A stretch of DNA of 64,000 bases from Schistocerca nitens. Taxonomy: Eukaryota > Arthropoda > Insecta > Orthoptera > Acrididae. Where the stretch lies: positions 536,567,102-536,631,101 of the forward strand of contig NC_064616.1 in NCBI RefSeq assembly GCF_023898315.1, given 5' to 3'. Shown one piece after another: positions 1 through 10,456 of this stretch. The notes under the pieces were generated by a model. That model did no database searches. It was given only the letters and a program-made list of their open reading frames with translations, and had not been told where the DNA came from. Made by a program: the position numbers and the translations under genes. Numbering within the stretch: position 1 is the first letter of the stretch; every line of letters begins with the position of its first letter.

Positions 1-229
1 TATCTATTAGAATCCTGTAAGTTTTGTTCACTTCCATAGTGCCAGTTTTAAAATCCAAATAAAAATCGTAGTACACTTATGTTCATAATTATACAGTGCT
101 AAGCTACTTATTTAATTACACATTCATTCGTTTCATTCTCATGCACAGAATTTGTGAATAGCAACATAAAAATGTTCAAAGCAAAGAGATCTCTGGTGGC
201 AGCTACAGGATAGCAACTGCAGACTTTGA
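1..229. other. Unassigned AT-rich sequence
   Basis: I see no coding signal, RNA gene or recognisable repeat in this stretch. Confidence 0.4.
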
Positions 230-540
230 CGTAATGAACAAAGCCTGTTTCCAACGTGGGAAAAGTACTTCAGAAATCTATTACTTCACTGTAAAACGAA
301 CAGTGCGCGCGAAAGTATATAAGCTGTACTACCAGAAGGTCATAACTGAGTACTATCACAATCGTAGCCTTAATTTTCGCACGGGATCAATTGCTGGGGC
401 TCATATCTTGAAAGCGTGCTTTTTTGCTGAAGATATTTGGTCACATTGGGGAAGTTTCCTTCTGAGATACGTCATAGTATTCATACTGTGTCATGTGCAC
501 ATTTGTATGGCACAGTAACGTATCTTTCCTGAGAGCGGTG
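230..540 (+). repeat. Interspersed repeat R2, copy 1
   Basis: This stretch is similar in direct orientation to 51650-51850. Both share a stretch reading aagctgtact, a central ttgctggggct block, an atatcttg(a/c)aag block and a ggtcacattgg block, in the same order and with similar spacing. The short open frames inside it look accidental. I cannot assign the family. It could be part of an LTR or a non-autonomous transposon. The second copy lies inside an insertion that interrupts an old RTE relic, which supports mobility. Confidence 0.5.
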
Positions 541-784
541 TCTTGCAGTTTTTCCAGTTTTCTGCAATTAATTCTTATCAATGATTTGAAATCATGACTG
601 ATCAAACATAGTTCGCTAATTTTCACACGCTTCAGTATTTACCTTTTCCAGGATTGTAGTTATTACACCCTTCCTCATTCTTCCCTTCCTGTAGTACTGT
701 CTTTCAGGTCATTTCCTTTGTAAAGACATTCTACACAGTCGTTTAAACTTCGACCCTTCCCTTCTTAGCTTAGTACCGGCTTCA
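541..784. other. Unassigned sequence
   Basis: No coding signal or recognised repeat between R2 and R1. Confidence 0.3.
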
Positions 785-1387
785 CATCAGAGCTCTTGAT
801 GTACACACAGCCGCTACCCTCTTGTCCAAAGTGTCTTTATGTTTCCTTTGTCAGCAACCATCGTTTCCCTGGTAACGCATAGTTCTGAGGCCTTGCCTCT
901 GTCCTCTGGCCATTCACAACTTCTCATTTTTTATATTTTACCCCAGTTTAATATTTTATTCTCCTTTATTTCCTATTCCCTGCTTCATTTGCTGCATTTT
1001 TATATTTTCTCCTTTCGACATTTAAATTCAGTATCTCACGTGTGAGTCAGTACCGATGAACGAGACTGGATTTTCCATGAACAATACCAAAAGCCAAACA
1101 ATGTTCCGAATCAATGTCAGTGTTGAGAAAAGCGAGGCAAACGTAATATCTGTATTCGTGAATAAGAGTGGCCCGGCTTCAAAGACGATATACGAATCTT
1201 CAGTCCTTCTGCATGTCTCGATATTCGTTTTCCGCAGTGGCTTTGTAAATGTGACGCGTGGTCGTGGCCCATCGAGTCACAGCAGACGGGAGAATATTAT
1301 ATTTACGAGTCAGAAACATTACGACCACTACCCATCACGGTAATGAATGCCGCAAGGGTGTGTTGCAGCAACGTGAAGCGGTAAAGG
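785..1387 (+). repeat. Interspersed repeat R1, copy 1, left part
   Basis: This aligns by eye with the reverse complement of about 49935-49190, and its core (about 880-1045) also aligns with 25345-25520. Shared blocks include cctctggccattcacaa, ccctgcttcattt and a gccgcaagggtg block near 1350. It is interrupted at 1388 by a Tc1-like transposon and resumes at 2578. It has no credible protein-coding capacity. A TATA-like tttaaa near 2610, close to the middle of the repeat, and the length of roughly 1 kb without insertions would fit an LTR or a non-autonomous element. No terminal repeats were identified. Confidence 0.6.
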
Positions 1388-1539
1388 ATCTACACTGAAC
1401 CGCCAAAGAAACTGGTACAGGCATGAGTATTAAAGTACGGAGATACGTAAACAGGCAGAATACGGCGCTGCTGTCGGTAACGCCTATGTAAGACAACAAG
1501 TGTCTGGCGCATGTGTTAGAACGAATATTGCTGCTACAA

Positions 1540-1690
1540 TGGCAGGTTGTCAACATTTAAGTGAGTTTGAACGTGGTGTTATAGTCGGCGCAGGAGCGAT
1601 GGGACACAGTTTCTCCAAGGTAGTGATGAAATGGGATTTTCCGGTACGACAATTTCACGAGTGTACGAAAATATCAGGAATCTGGTAAAA
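1540..1690 (+). pseudogene. Tc1-I transposase, N-terminal fragment
   Basis: The frame beginning at the ATG at 1539 encodes the DNA-binding N-terminus of a Tc1-family transposase (residues MAGCQHLSEFERGVIVGAGA). The frame breaks before 1690, where a chain-terminating change follows ISGIW. The downstream half of the protein is separated from this fragment by a deletion and a SINE. It is not functional. Confidence 0.7.
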
Positions 1691-1872
1691 CATCAAATCT
1701 CCGTCACCGTTGCGGAGGGGAAAATATTCTGGAAGAGCGGGACCAACGACGACTGAAGAGAATCGTTCAACGTGACAGAAGTGCAACCCTACCGCAAATT
1801 GCTGCAGAATTCAATTCTAGGCCATCAACAAGTGTTGGACCCTGCATTACAGCGGGGGAATCTTCAAGGAAA

Positions 1873-2080
1873 TTGGAAATTTTTGGTAAGGGCTATGGGA
1901 CGAAATTGCTGAGGTCATCGGTCCCTAGGCTCACGCGCTACTTAATCTAACTTAAGCTAACTTACGCTAAGGACAACACATACACCCATGCCCGAGGGAC
2001 GCCTCGAACCTCAATGGGGGGAGCCGCGCGAACCATGACAAGATGCCCTGGACCGAACGGTTACCCAGCGCGGCAACTCT
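1873..2080 (-). mobile_element. SINE-C (tRNA-derived), inside Tc1-I
   Basis: On the minus strand the head carries RNA polymerase III box-like sequences (a ggtaaccg region for box A and ggttcgagg for box B near 2005). The body contains the taagttagctta block and the cggtccc/gatgacctcagca tail seen in the other SINE-C copies at 47025-47215 and 56856-57060. A possible target duplication is the pair ttcaag/ttccag at the two edges. It is diverged and not a functional tRNA gene. Confidence 0.7.
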
Positions 2081-2577
2081 TCCAGCTGGTGGAGACTCTG
2101 TAACGTTGTGGGGCGTGTGCATTTCAAGTGATATGGGAGCCCCGATACGTCTACATATGATTGTGACAGGTGACACGTACGTAAGTATCCTGTCAGATCA
2201 CCTGCATCCATTCACGCCCATGGTGCTTTCCGACGGACTTGGGCAGTTAAAACAGTACAGTGGCTGGAGGAACTCTCTTATGAGTTTAAACACATCCGCT
2301 GGCCACCAAACCCCCCCAGACATGAGCAATATTGAGCATATCTGGGATGCCTTGCAACGTTCTGTAAAGAAGAGATCTCAACTCCTTCGTACTCTTACGG
2401 ATTTATGGACAGACCTGCAGGAATCATGGTATCAGTTCCCTCCAGCACCACTTCACACATTAGTCGAGCCCATGCCACGTTTTGTTGCGGTACTTCCACG
2501 TGCTTGCGGGGGGGGGGGGGGGGACTATACGATATAAGGTAGGTTTAGCAACAGTTTATTTGGCTCTTCGGTGTATA

Positions 2578-3140
2578 TTAGAACCCAGAAATCCACTTTG
2601 TGAACTCGCTTTAAACTCGCTGGCGGCTCCTCTGACGTCATCTCCGAACTCGCCGTCTCCGTGTGCTTAGAGACTCCACTCATCACTGTCCGCCGCTGCC
2701 CTTACAACTGACAACACCACACTTGAGGTTGTTGTCGGATACAGGAGACAGCATGAGAAGAAGAGCGAGTACACGAGTTCACAAGAGCAATCGAGGACTC
2801 GTGGCAATGTCGCTCCTTACGGTTTTCTGTCTGCATGCGAAGAATAGTCTCAGGAAGCACTCTAGAGATTTTGATTCGGTTTTACTAAGAGACAGACCAA
2901 TTTAGGGGTACGAATTTTGTATATAATGCATAATTCCTGCCTCAGGAAAGTCGTCCGGCAGCACATAATTAGTGCCACCCGCTCTAAGCCGGGGCGGTTC
3001 GCCGGTTAATTACTGAAACTGATATGTTAGCAGGAATGTTGTTCTGTTTATACGTACGTATGTATATGCACGCATTGCATGTGAACACACAACAGAAATA
3101 TACACAACCACACAAAGACCCATACTCACGAACACACACA
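2578..3140 (+). repeat. Interspersed repeat R1, copy 1, right part
   Basis: This is the continuation of R1 after the Tc1-I insertion. It aligns with the reverse complement of about 49175-48395: cactttgtgaactcgcttta, tgacgtcatctccga, tctccgtgtgct, ggttttctgtct, aagtcgtccggc and a gtttatacgta block follow in the same order. The last 80 bases are a decayed CA-rich stretch, matching the perfect repeat at 48396-48445 in the other copy. A second Tc1-like element (family II) lies immediately after it. Confidence 0.6.
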
Positions 3141-4315
3141 TACTGATCAGCCAGAACAGTATGGCCACCGAGTTACTATCGGTAGGCGATAGCAGCGTCA
3201 CAAGGTGAGGAATAACTGCTAATCTGATACATGCCCGGTGCATATAGTATCAGTGAGCGTGCAGTCCATATGTAAAATGGGGAAGACGCGATATCTATCT
3301 GAGTTCAACAGACGAGAAATTGTGATACCCTGCAGGCTGGGCATGAGCGTTTCGGAAACTGCACGGCTTGTCGAGTGGTCGAGGACTGCTGAGGTGAGTG
3401 TCTTCACCACATGGCGAAACCTAGGCGAAACCACGTCCAGACATAGAGGGGTTGGGCGGTCACCCCTCACTACAAATGTCGGACGTCATAAGCTAGACTG
3501 ACTGGTAAAACAGGACAGGCGGCGAACTGTGCGAGAACTAACATTACACTTTAATGCTGGACAGAGTACAAGTGCGTCTGAACACATAGTGCACCGAACA
3601 CTCCTAACGATGGGCCTCCGCAGCCGACGACCAATACATGTGCCAATGTTAACACTGCGACATCGGCAACAGCGATTGAAATGGGCACTGCCAGAGCGGT
3701 GGATGGTCTGATGAATCCAGACACCTTCTTTATCATCACATCGGAGGTCACGAATCCGTCATCTTCCAGGGGACACAGCTCCTTGACACCTGTGCTGTGG
3801 GACGGAGACAAGCTGGCGGCTGATTCATTTTTCTCTGGGAAACCTTCACGAGGGTATCCATGGAGCTCATGTGATGCACCATGACGGCCAAGGACCATCG
3901 TACAATGGTTGCAGACCACTTACACTTCTCCATGACGATCATGTTTCACGACGACAGTGGCGTTTTTCAACAACATAATGCACCATGCGTCAAGGCCAGG
4001 AGTGTTGTGGAGTGGTTCTAAGAACACAGTGGTGAATTCCAATTGATGTGCTGGCCCCGCAGCTCGCCAGATCTGAAGCCGATCGAACACCTCTGTGATG
4101 TGATTGAACGTGATGTCAGAACTCGTCGCCTCACTCCCCGGAATTTACTGAAATTAGGTGACTTAAGGGTGCAGGGGTGGTGCCAACTCACTCCAGCGAC
4201 CTACCAGAGCCTCATTTCTTCCCTGCCACGATGCGTCATCTTTGGTATTTGTGCCAAAGGTGGACATACCGGCTATTAGGTAGGTCGTCAAAATGTTCTG
4301 GATGATCAGTGCATA
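3141..4315 (+). mobile_element. Tc1-like transposon family II, full length but decayed
   Basis: The terminal inverted repeats are tactgatcagccagaaca at the left (3141) and tgttctggatgatcagtgca at the right (ending 4313), with TA flanks. The transposase relic runs from the ATG at 3278 (MGKTRYLSEFNRREIV, a helix-turn-helix) to about 4279. Its C-terminus carries SSPDLKPIEHL, holding the catalytic Glu, and ends in a CAKGGHTGY block typical of Tc1 proteins. Several frameshifts and stops separate the pieces at 3278-3501, 3529-3711 and 4043-4279. It is inactive. It sits directly against the CA-rich end of repeat R1. Confidence 0.85.
3278..4279 (+). pseudogene. Tc1-II transposase pseudogene
   Basis: The N-terminal frame 3278-3501 reads as a helix-turn-helix followed by a basic GVGRSPLT hinge. 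A second frame (3529-3711) continues with VHRTLLTMGLRSRRP. The catalytic core near 3700-4020 is spread over several frames: an LMNPDTFF-like block where a DES block is expected, then QHNAPCVKAR near 3968. The final frame (4043-4279) has the SPDLKPIEHL motif. It is roughly 330 codons, the normal Tc1 length, with multiple disabling changes. Confidence 0.75.
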
Positions 4316-5639
4316 TCATTCCCTAATTTGTACAAATGACCAGCCATATTTTTCAGTTGCCAAACAGGAAGATAGGTTGGCGATATTGCCTTTTTTTCAA
4401 CACCACAGAGAGTTGTACAGCAAGCATTGTAACTTCGAGTTTCAAGAATGCAGTTTTGTAAGAAACAGAAGTTTCCACAAATTTAATGATGTCATTAACT
4501 TGTAAGGTAACGTAAAAGAAATGAGAAATATGATTTGTTGAAAACATTACTGCTTTATTTCTGTCCAGTTATTGTCACATATAAAACGTAGTACTTCTGT
4601 ATTAATGGCCATTGGCATGGAAACTCTCTTAATAACTAACTTATTTCTTACCTTGTTTCATCACTTTTCGCACTGATGAGGCGGGAAACGAATTTATGTG
4701 CTATAAGAATACCTTCAAGATATTTTTGGTACAGGTAAGTAAGGTACGAAAAGAGATATACGGGTTTTTCATTCTTCTGACAAATGGGACATTTTGTATG
4801 TAGAAAGTTTTCCACTTCCACTCTTCAAATAGCCCCAGCTGTAACCAAATGTAAATCAAAGTCCAAAGCGAAGAAATCAACAGGATGCTACTATCAAAGG
4901 TAAAAATATGTCTCACGTAAGTATTGTACGAACATCTTTCCGAACGCAATTCACCGTTATTGAAAGATGCCAGGAACCAAAGGATTTGCATGTCTTAGAT
5001 GTGGCTTCAATCTACTCTGCTTCCGCGTGGCACCAATCACTATGCTCCGTTCCCTATCGAGGAGACTACCAAATTCCATTTACACATTGCTATCCGCTGG
5101 TGGAATATAGCTGTCTCTACTTGGCGGGGATACAATACTTCACATGGAAGTGTGCCACAGCATATGCTTCCTGCTGGCTGGTATAAGACTTGTTGTACAT
5201 AGTGACAAAAAGTATCAACATTATGTGCAACCACAGCGGCTTGTCCTTTTGAGTGAATACCTCAGACGTGAGAATATCATATATTCCGTACTGTTCTCAA
5301 GACTTGAATACAATTTAAAAGATGTGGGCCCCCACGCCGAATGTTTGTCCCTTTCGCACTGCTCCATGTATTACTACAGTCACATTTGCCCAGCAATTAG
5401 TGAAACTGCAGTTGATGATGTACTGCCTGAATACGAGTAAGAGACCGTGATGTAATGCCATAGAACTGCATCACATCCCATTTTGATATTCCATAGTAGG
5501 CAAGATAATTACAACACAAGAAATGTGATTGTTTGTCCAGTATTCCATATGTTTATACCATTCTGCCACTTAGCACTAGTAAGAAATACATACGTCAATT
5601 GCGAATTTTTTTCATCAGTTGTATTAGGTTTGGAAAGAG
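4316..5639. other. Unassigned sequence
   Basis: There are only short open frames with no recognisable domain. I find no RNA gene and no repeat that I can match elsewhere in the window. Confidence 0.4.
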
Positions 5640-5654
5640 AACCTATTGGTGACA

Positions 5655-5740
5655 CATGAAATTTTGGCCGGACTGGAAATCGAACGAATTTCCAGCTTTT
5701 CGCGAGCGGTCGTCTTACCAACTTCGGCTAACCATTTATG
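5655..5740 (-). repeat. tRNA-like SINE head (family D)
   Basis: On the minus strand the sequence holds a box A match (tagccgaagttgg) and a box B-like cgttcgattt, separated by tRNA-like spacing with a ctcgcgaaaagc hairpin-like segment between. The 3' body is not clear. It does not fold convincingly as a complete tRNA, and the acceptor end does not pair by eye. A SINE remnant or tRNA pseudogene is therefore the better reading. Confidence 0.5.
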
Positions 5741-6269
5741 TTTCTCGTAACTGTAGAGTCTTGTACCGCAAGGAGGCAAGGGAGAGGATGTTGTTATGGT
5801 TGGCTGCCATCCTCTTTCTACAACACATATGTACGGATGGATTATTACGGTTATTTATTTATATGAACTATTACTTAACTTGAATAGAGTTCTTGTGTTG
5901 TTGTACAAGCTAATAGTAATAGCCCCCTTCCAGACAATATAAGTAATCTTGCTATTACGAACTTCAGTCTCACTGCTAGTCCCGCTATAGTCGCTAGTCT
6001 GGACGCTATGTACTGTTGTAGCCCGTGACGAGCGCAGGCCACTCTGCGAGTGAATGAAAGGTGCCAAACTAGAATGAGTGAATCCGAGAATCAGTGCGCC
6101 CCTCCGGTCAGCAGCGGCGGCCTAAATACACGCTCTCTAGAGGACGTTGACGGCGTGTTGTGTCGCTTGTCAGAGTGGCTCTAACCTCTCTCGTGATTGG
6201 TGCGCTTGGTATAGCGCCTACTATCTATGTCTGAGCTTCATCTTTGCCGACTAGTGTGCTGGCGATAGC
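5741..6269. other. Possible 3' LTR of the gypsy relic; otherwise unassigned
   Basis: This flanks the minus-strand gypsy pol relic on the side where its 3' LTR would lie. A C/G-rich tract at 6286-6309 could be the complement of a polypurine tract. No second copy of this sequence was found in the window, so the LTR call cannot be confirmed. Confidence 0.25.
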
Positions 6270-6828
6270 TTACGCCAGCACGTTCCTCCCCCCGCAACCC
6301 CCCCCCCTCCTCAACACACCTAAATCCCAAACCACTGTCGTGTAGGAAGAACGCGAACGACAACGGGGAAGGAGGCAGGACACTGGACGCAGAGATGAGC
6401 CGGGAGCCATGACTGTGGAGGATGGCGTTCTCCCGACTCTACCCCGCCATCTGGTTGTGAGGCGACAGGAACATCCTCTGGAAAACTGCTGCCAGGGCAC
6501 ACGTTCAGACCTGAGGACGTGTGCTGGGGCGCTGCAGCCGATGGCGACGGCGGTGGCAACGACGGGTCCACGTCCATTGAGCGCCCAGCAGGGACGGCGG
6601 GGGCGAGGGCGCGTCGTCCATCCCCTCCTTCTGGGGTGACCTGCTGGAACCGGCGGCTGCCTGCGAGGGTCGCGGGATCCTGTGAGCTGTGAATCCGGGG
6701 GAAGAAAAGCAGCAGAATCGTTGGGCAAATGACACGCACGAATTTTGTTCTGGTGGCAGCGCAGCAAACCATCGGGACCTGCAATCAAGAACATGAAATA
6801 GGCAGTGCGCTCCTGGAACATGCCTCCT

Positions 6829-7287
6829 TCAGAGCGCCCACGGTTTCCATGAACCCTTAAAGAAACAAGATCGCGCGGAGCAAAGCGATATTTGCAGACC
6901 ATTGGCGGCGCCGGATACTGCGGCGGTAGGTGTAACAAGTGTAGCAGCGTCTGGTAGCGGCGGCCATGCAAGAGTTTCGCCGGTGAAGAACCGTCTCGTG
7001 GATGGGAGCGATGGAGACGAGAAAGAGTTGCAGCGCCCTTCCCCGTGCGTGTTGGTGCGAAGCTTGGTCACCTTTTGTTTAAAAGTGTGTACGAAGCGTT
7101 CTGTTTCTCCGTTGGACTGGAAGTGGAACGGAGCACTTGTTAGATGACGAATGCCATTTCCTTCAAAAAACTGTTCAAAATCTCGTGAAGTGAATTGTGG
7201 TCCGTTGTCCGACACAAGTAATCCTGACAAACCGTCCATGCAAAAGATTGAGGTCAACAATTGATTGGCGCTATGTAATGTTGGCAA
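6829..7287 (-). pseudogene. Gypsy integrase fragment
   Basis: The frame contains the core of a retroelement integrase: GLLVSDNGPQFTSRDFEQFF, then the block around SNGETERFV. In the family these supply two of the three catalytic acidic residues. The first Asp lies upstream in sequence that is no longer open. The region after residue 90 is not recognisable. Confidence 0.75.
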
Positions 7288-7727
7288 GCCAATGGCACCG
7301 CAAATAGGAACTTGTTAAAATAGTCTACCACTATGAGCCAAAGAGTTTTTTAAAATGGTCGTGAAAAGCCATTGTGCTCTCGTTGCCATGGCGATTGAAT
7401 ATTAGTCCAAGCTGAGTATGTCTGCGGCGGAGCGGATAGTTTTCCGAGCATGCACGGCACTGTGATCTCATCTGATCAATATGGGCGTCCATGCTCTGCC
7501 AAGTACAATGTCGTCACGCTAATTGTTTATTGCTAACAATTGCCGAGTGTCCTTGATGGAGCAACCGCAACACATCCTTTTGCAAAACTTTGGGAACAAT
7601 TGCACTCGATTTTTCACTGTCATTTTGAACTAGAACCACACCCTGTTGAACAGAAAGGCTATGCCGACGTGCAAAATATCTGTGCATTACTGTTAAATGT
7701 ACGAGGCCAAGACGTGCGAATGTAATG

Positions 7728-8099
7728 CTACAAAATCTTGAGCTCTGGATCTGCTTCGGTGGTCTGTGCTGTTTTTCTGTAGTGCAAAGGAAAAGATTCC
7801 AGCAATTCAGAGTCCAGCGCATAGATTTGGCAACAAGATGCGGCAGATGCTTCAAAGTCAGAGTCTGGGCCAGTAGAAAGGCGAGAGAGAGCGTCTGCAT
7901 TGCCATGCTTTGCCGTAGGCGTGTACACAGTTTCACAGTGATAGTGCAGAAGCAACAAAGCCCTACGTTGCAATTTTTGAGCAGTGCGTGTAGGAACTGG
8001 CTTTGACGAATGAAACAAGGATTGCAAAGGCTTGTGATCTGACACTAAAAATAACTTGCGACTATACAAATAGTGATGCAATTTGGTCACACCATACAC
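7728..8099 (-). pseudogene. Gypsy RNase H fragment
   Basis: The frame opens with VTKLHHYLYSRKLFLVSDHK, the connection and RNase H region of Ty3/gypsy elements. It continues to AKHGNADALSRL, after which similarity fades. It overlaps in another frame with the fragment holding the zinc-binding region (7514-7936), so at least one frameshift separates the two. Confidence 0.8.
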
Positions 8100-8224
8100 A
8101 ATAGTTAGAGCCTCTTTTTCTGTTTGAGAATAACTGCACTGAGTTTGAGTTAATAAGTTTGAGGCTGATCGCTACAAATCTAATGGCCCTATATTTTTGA
8201 ACATGTGTTCGGACTTCATATATG

Positions 8225-8811
8225 TAACAACTCCTCCTGTTCCCATACTAGTTCTGCATGTGTAAGTTGCCAGAGTGCAATCGTTTGTATGTAACGTATT
8301 TAGCCCATTGGTTACGTAGTGCTCAGACAGGCACAGGATGTCTTTATTTCGAGAGCTCTCTAATTTTTCCTAACCGACAAGATGCCCATTAACCTTGTTA
8401 CTCATTTCTCTAATATTTTCGTGAAATAAGCTAACTTTATGTTTCTGAGCATATTGAATTTTTGGGGCTGTCCTGTTATTTCGATTTTTTTTAAAACAGT
8501 GTGCCTGAATCCTGATTCTGACATGAAAAATGGCCGCTCTGACACCAGTAACTCCAGGGCTCTTGCTTTGTGTGATTGTGGTCTCCCATATATTACCCGC
8601 AGTGAGCTCAACCAACCTATCTTTCCCTCTCGTCTTCAGGTGTAGGCCATGTCTAGTATAACCACAACTCTAAATTGTAGCAAATGCGATAATATGAGCT
8701 TTCAGCTCAGCCAGCAGCAGCCTGCTCAACTCTGTTCATATGGCTCACTGCAGTGTTAACCCAGCGCTGGTCATGACGCTGCAGGACCTCCACAAAACTC
8801 ACATTTGTGCA
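8225..8811 (-). mobile_element. CR1-like LINE relic, left part
   Basis: The minus-strand frames match the CR1-like element at 41500-46235. At 8904-8707, from about 8811 on, TNVSFVEVLQRHDQRW corresponds to TNVHFVELFQRHDRPH of that ORF1. Near 8450-8380, VSLFHENIREMSNKV corresponds to ISIFHQNIQGIRDKV at the start of ORF2. The relic therefore spans the end of ORF1 and the beginning of the ORF2 endonuclease. It is interrupted at 8811 by a Tc1-like element and continues at 10457. Confidence 0.75.
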
Positions 8812-10456
8812 TATATACACATCAAAAAAGTTTTGCATCACCTCGGTTCCGACAGTTCCTGAACCTGTACAGACAATTTCAATAGAGATCAACATAAAAA
8901 TCATTTCCGCTCTTTTTATTGCTGAAGAAAACCACGCATTGCATGTTGTACCACCATACAGCGAGACCTTCAGAGGTGGTGGTCCAGATTACTGTACACA
9001 CCAGTACCTCTAATACCCAGTAGCACGCCCTCTTGCAGAGATACATGCCTGTATTCCTCGTGGCATACTATTCACAAGTTCATCACTTTTGGTCCAGATT
9101 GTCCCAGTCTTCAGCAGCGATTCGGCGTAGAAAATGGTTCAAATGGCTCTGAGCACCATGCGACTTAACTTCCGAGGTCATCAGTCGCCTAGAACTTAGA
9201 ACTAATGAAACCTAACTAACCTAAGGACATCACACACATCCATGCCCGAGGCAGGATTCGAACCCGCGACCGTAGCGGTCACGCGGTTCCAGACTGAAGC
9301 GCCTAGAACCGCACGGCCACACGATTCGGCGTAGATTTCTCAGAGTGGTTGGTGGGTCACGTCGTCTATAAACAGCCCTTTTCAATCTGTCCCAGGCATG
9401 TTCGTTAGGGTTCACGTCTGGAGAACATGCTAGCCACTCTAGTCGAGCGATGTCGTTATCCTGAAGAAAGACGTGAACGATGGAGGCACGAATTGTCGTC
9501 CATGAGGACGAATGCCTAACCAATATACTGCCGATATGGTTGCACTATCGGTCGGAGGATGGCATTCACGTATCGTACAGCCGTTACGGCGCCTTTCATA
9601 TCCACCAGAGGCGTACGTCGGCCCCACATAATGCCACCCCAAAGCATCAAGGAACCTCCACCTTGCTACACTCGCTGGATAGTGTGTCTAAGGCGTTCAG
9701 CCTGACCGGGTTGCTCACATACATGTCTCCGACGGTTGTCTGGTGGAAGACATATGAGACACTCATTGGTGAAGAGAACGTGATGCCAATCCTGAGCGGT
9801 CCATTCGGCATGTTGTTGGTCCCATCTGTACCGCGCTGCATAGTGTCGTGTTTGCAAAGAGGGACCTCGCCATGGACGTCGGAAGTGAAGTTGCGCATCA
9901 TGCAGCCTATTGCGCATAGTTTGAGTCGTAACACGACGTCCTGTGGCTGAGCGAAAATCACTGTTCAACATGATGGCGTTCCTGTCAGGGTTACTCCGAG
10001 GTATAATTCGTAGGCAGCGGTCATCCACTGCAGTAGTAGCCCTTGGGCGGCCTGTGTGAGGCATGTCATAGACAGTTTCTGTCTCTCAGTATCTTCTCCA
10101 TGTCCAAACAACATCGCTTTGGTTCACTCCGAGACGCCTGGACACTTCCCTTGCTGAGAGCCCTTCCTGGCACAAATTAACAATGCGGACGACATCGAAC
10201 CTTCTAGCCATGGTTGAACTACAGACAACACGAGCCGTCTACCTCCTTCCTGGTGGAATGACTGGAACTGTTCGGCTGTCGGACCCCCTTCGTCTAATAG
10301 GCGCTGCTCATGCGTGATTGTTTAGATCTTTGAGTGGATTTAGTGAGATATCTGAACACTCAAAGGGACTGTGTTTGTGATACAATATCCACAGTCAACG
10401 ACTATCTTACGGAGTTCTGGGAACCGGGGTGATGCGAAACTTTTTTGGTGTGCGTA
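8812..10456 (-). mobile_element. Tc1-like transposon family III, inserted in CR1 relic
   Basis: The left terminus is cacatcaaaaaagttttgca (about 8817). The right is the inverted form, tgatgcgaaacttttttggt (ending about 10447), with TA-type flanks. The transposase is on the minus strand. The frame 10064-9666 includes TGRPRATTAVDDR, RPWRGPSLQTRHYAARYRW and a DWHHVLFTNECL block where the first catalytic Asp of a DE(S/C) motif is expected. A later frame (9523-9340) reads ACSPDVNPNEHAWDRL, the region of the catalytic Glu. Frames are broken in several places. SINE-A lies inside at 9131-9321. Confidence 0.85.
9131..9321 (-). mobile_element. SINE-A (tRNA-derived) inside Tc1-III
   Basis: The 13-bp target-site duplication cgattcggcgtag lies at 9118-9130 and 9322-9334. 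On the minus strand the head gives box A (ggccgtgcgg) and box B (ggttcgaatcc). The body follows with ttaggttagttagg, then gatgacctc and the ggctctgagccat-type 3' block, and a short A/T tail (plus strand aaaatggttcaaatgg). It is one of about nine copies of this family in the window. Confidence 0.93.

Larger units (their letters stand above)
1388..2577 (+). mobile_element. Tc1-like transposon family I, internally deleted
   Basis: The imperfect terminal inverted repeats are tacactgaaccgccaaagaa at the left (from about 1389) and ttatttggctcttcggtgta at the right (ending about 2575), with TA at the target. Near 1540-1690 the reading frame encodes a Tc1 N-terminal helix-turn-helix (LSEFERGVIVGA). 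The C-terminal part near 2110-2520 contains SDHLHPF and MSNIEHIWDAL, the latter carrying the last catalytic Glu. Relative to the copy at 33047-33840, the middle is missing. Around 1830-1860 the sequence jumps to the block ggaccctgca, so the first catalytic Asp region is lost. A SINE sits at about 1873-2080. A run of G lies at 2509-2522. The element is non-autonomous now. Confidence 0.8.
6270..8200 (-). mobile_element. Ty3/gypsy-like LTR retrotransposon, pol relic
   Basis: Reading leftwards from 8200, the order is RNase H, then a zinc-binding region, then integrase, as in Ty3/gypsy pol. The RNase H part (about 8099-7850) has VSDHKPLQSLF and HGNADALSR, a hallmark of this superfamily. The H2C2-like region near 7590-7515 reads LHQGHSAIV. 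The integrase (7287-7080) has SDNGPQFTS and SNGETERF, giving Asp and Glu 35 residues apart. Frames change several times, and no protease, gag or 5' part of reverse transcriptase is present. It is an inactive fragment. An adjoining CR1 relic begins near 8225. Confidence 0.85.

Noticed and set aside
6270-6971. 233-codon minus-strand frame as a host gene
   Set aside because: It lies in GC-rich sequence where several frames are open at once, at the 3' side of a gypsy relic, with no recognisable domain and overlapping frames of similar length.
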